Shown: one piece after another, positions 34,778 through 35,050 of the stretch
Position numbering within the stretch: the first letter of the stretch is position 1
How the letters are laid out: each line of letters begins with the position of its first letter
Assembly (NCBI GenBank): GCA_030726975.1
Contig: JANRCO010000027.1
Location: 1-35,050 of the forward strand
Origin: Ilumatobacteraceae bacterium
Lineage (GTDB): Bacteria; Actinomycetota; Acidimicrobiia; Acidimicrobiales; Ilumatobacteraceae
Direction: 5' to 3'
DNA length: 35,050 nucleotides
The notes under the pieces: model-generated
The model's database searches: none
What the model was told of the DNA's origin: nothing
Seen by the model: the letters and a program-made list of their open reading frames with translations, nothing else
Position numbers and translations under genes: made by a program

Positions 34778-35050
34778 CTAAGGCTGTGCCAGTACGGCAT
34801 CACTCACCCAGCATGTTTCAAGATGCAGCGTTGAGCGAATACGCACCACACGCTTTTCTTCATGTACGGCCTTACCGCACATTGAAAGTGCAGCTTTAAT
34901 ACACGACTCTTCATCGGGCAAGACCATAGGGAGCCTGCTGCGACGTACACCCGATGGACCTGCAGTGAAGCAGTTGAGATACGTCTTTTCCCAGTCGATG
35001 GCATTTGCTACCGATGCAGGAATGAAGTCGGCGAGACCAACACCCAACAC
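34778..35050 (-). CDS. C-terminal fragment of a larger protein, tentatively LarA/DUF2088-like (partial, runs off right edge)
   Basis: GLADFIPASVANAIDWEKTYLNCFTAGPSGVRRSRLPMVLPDEESCIKAALSMCG...VVRIRSTLHLETCWVSDAVL. Family assignment is from memory of similar C-termini and is tentative. Confidence 0.4.
   Translation of the reverse strand: MLGVGLADFIPASVANAIDWEKTYLNCFTAGPSGVRRSRLPMVLPDEESCIKAALSMCGKAVHEEKRVVRIRSTLHLETCWVSDAVLAQP

Overview
35 kb of compact, roughly 50% GC chromosome, probably from an actinobacterial (Acidimicrobiia-like) lineage. That assignment is inferred from gene content only. No tRNA, rRNA, CRISPR array or transposon was recognised. The centrepiece is a mycofactocin (MFT) locus at about 12.9-27.3 kb. 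It contains a 43-aa MftA precursor ending in IDGMCGVY that is absent from the supplied ORF track, then MftB, the radical-SAM/SPASM protein MftC and the glycosyltransferase MftF. Between mftC and mftF, in one co-directional run, lie two FadH/OYE-family Fe-S flavoproteins, PlsY, a DedA-family protein and a complete electron-transfer-flavoprotein module in the order etfA-fixC-fixX-etfB. An NDMA-dependent alcohol dehydrogenase is transcribed divergently from mftA and is followed directly by a MoxR-type AAA+ ATPase and a VWA protein. MftD, MftE and MftG are not present in the window. The AAA+/VWA junction has the layout of a programmed -1 frameshift: A_AAA_G, a 6-nt spacer and a perfect GCCCC-GACT-GGGGC hairpin, with an open -1 frame leading into the VWA ORF, which otherwise has only a TTG start. 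A second pattern is TANNNT placed 5-8 nt upstream of many first-gene start codons (including mftA, cysS, an acyl-CoA dehydrogenase and the DrrA-like gene), which suggests widespread leaderless transcription. The cysS/valS pair appears to share overlapping back-to-back -10 elements. Flanking genes are mostly housekeeping: partial ACT-domain malic enzyme, DrrAB-like ABC exporter, acyl-CoA dehydrogenase, hendecad-repeat coiled-coil protein, SGNH acyltransferase, MFS, CysS, ValS, LCP, DUF4395, alanine-racemase-like, ROK kinase, UDG, SRPBCC, sulfatase, LLM oxidoreductase and a partial C-terminal ORF.
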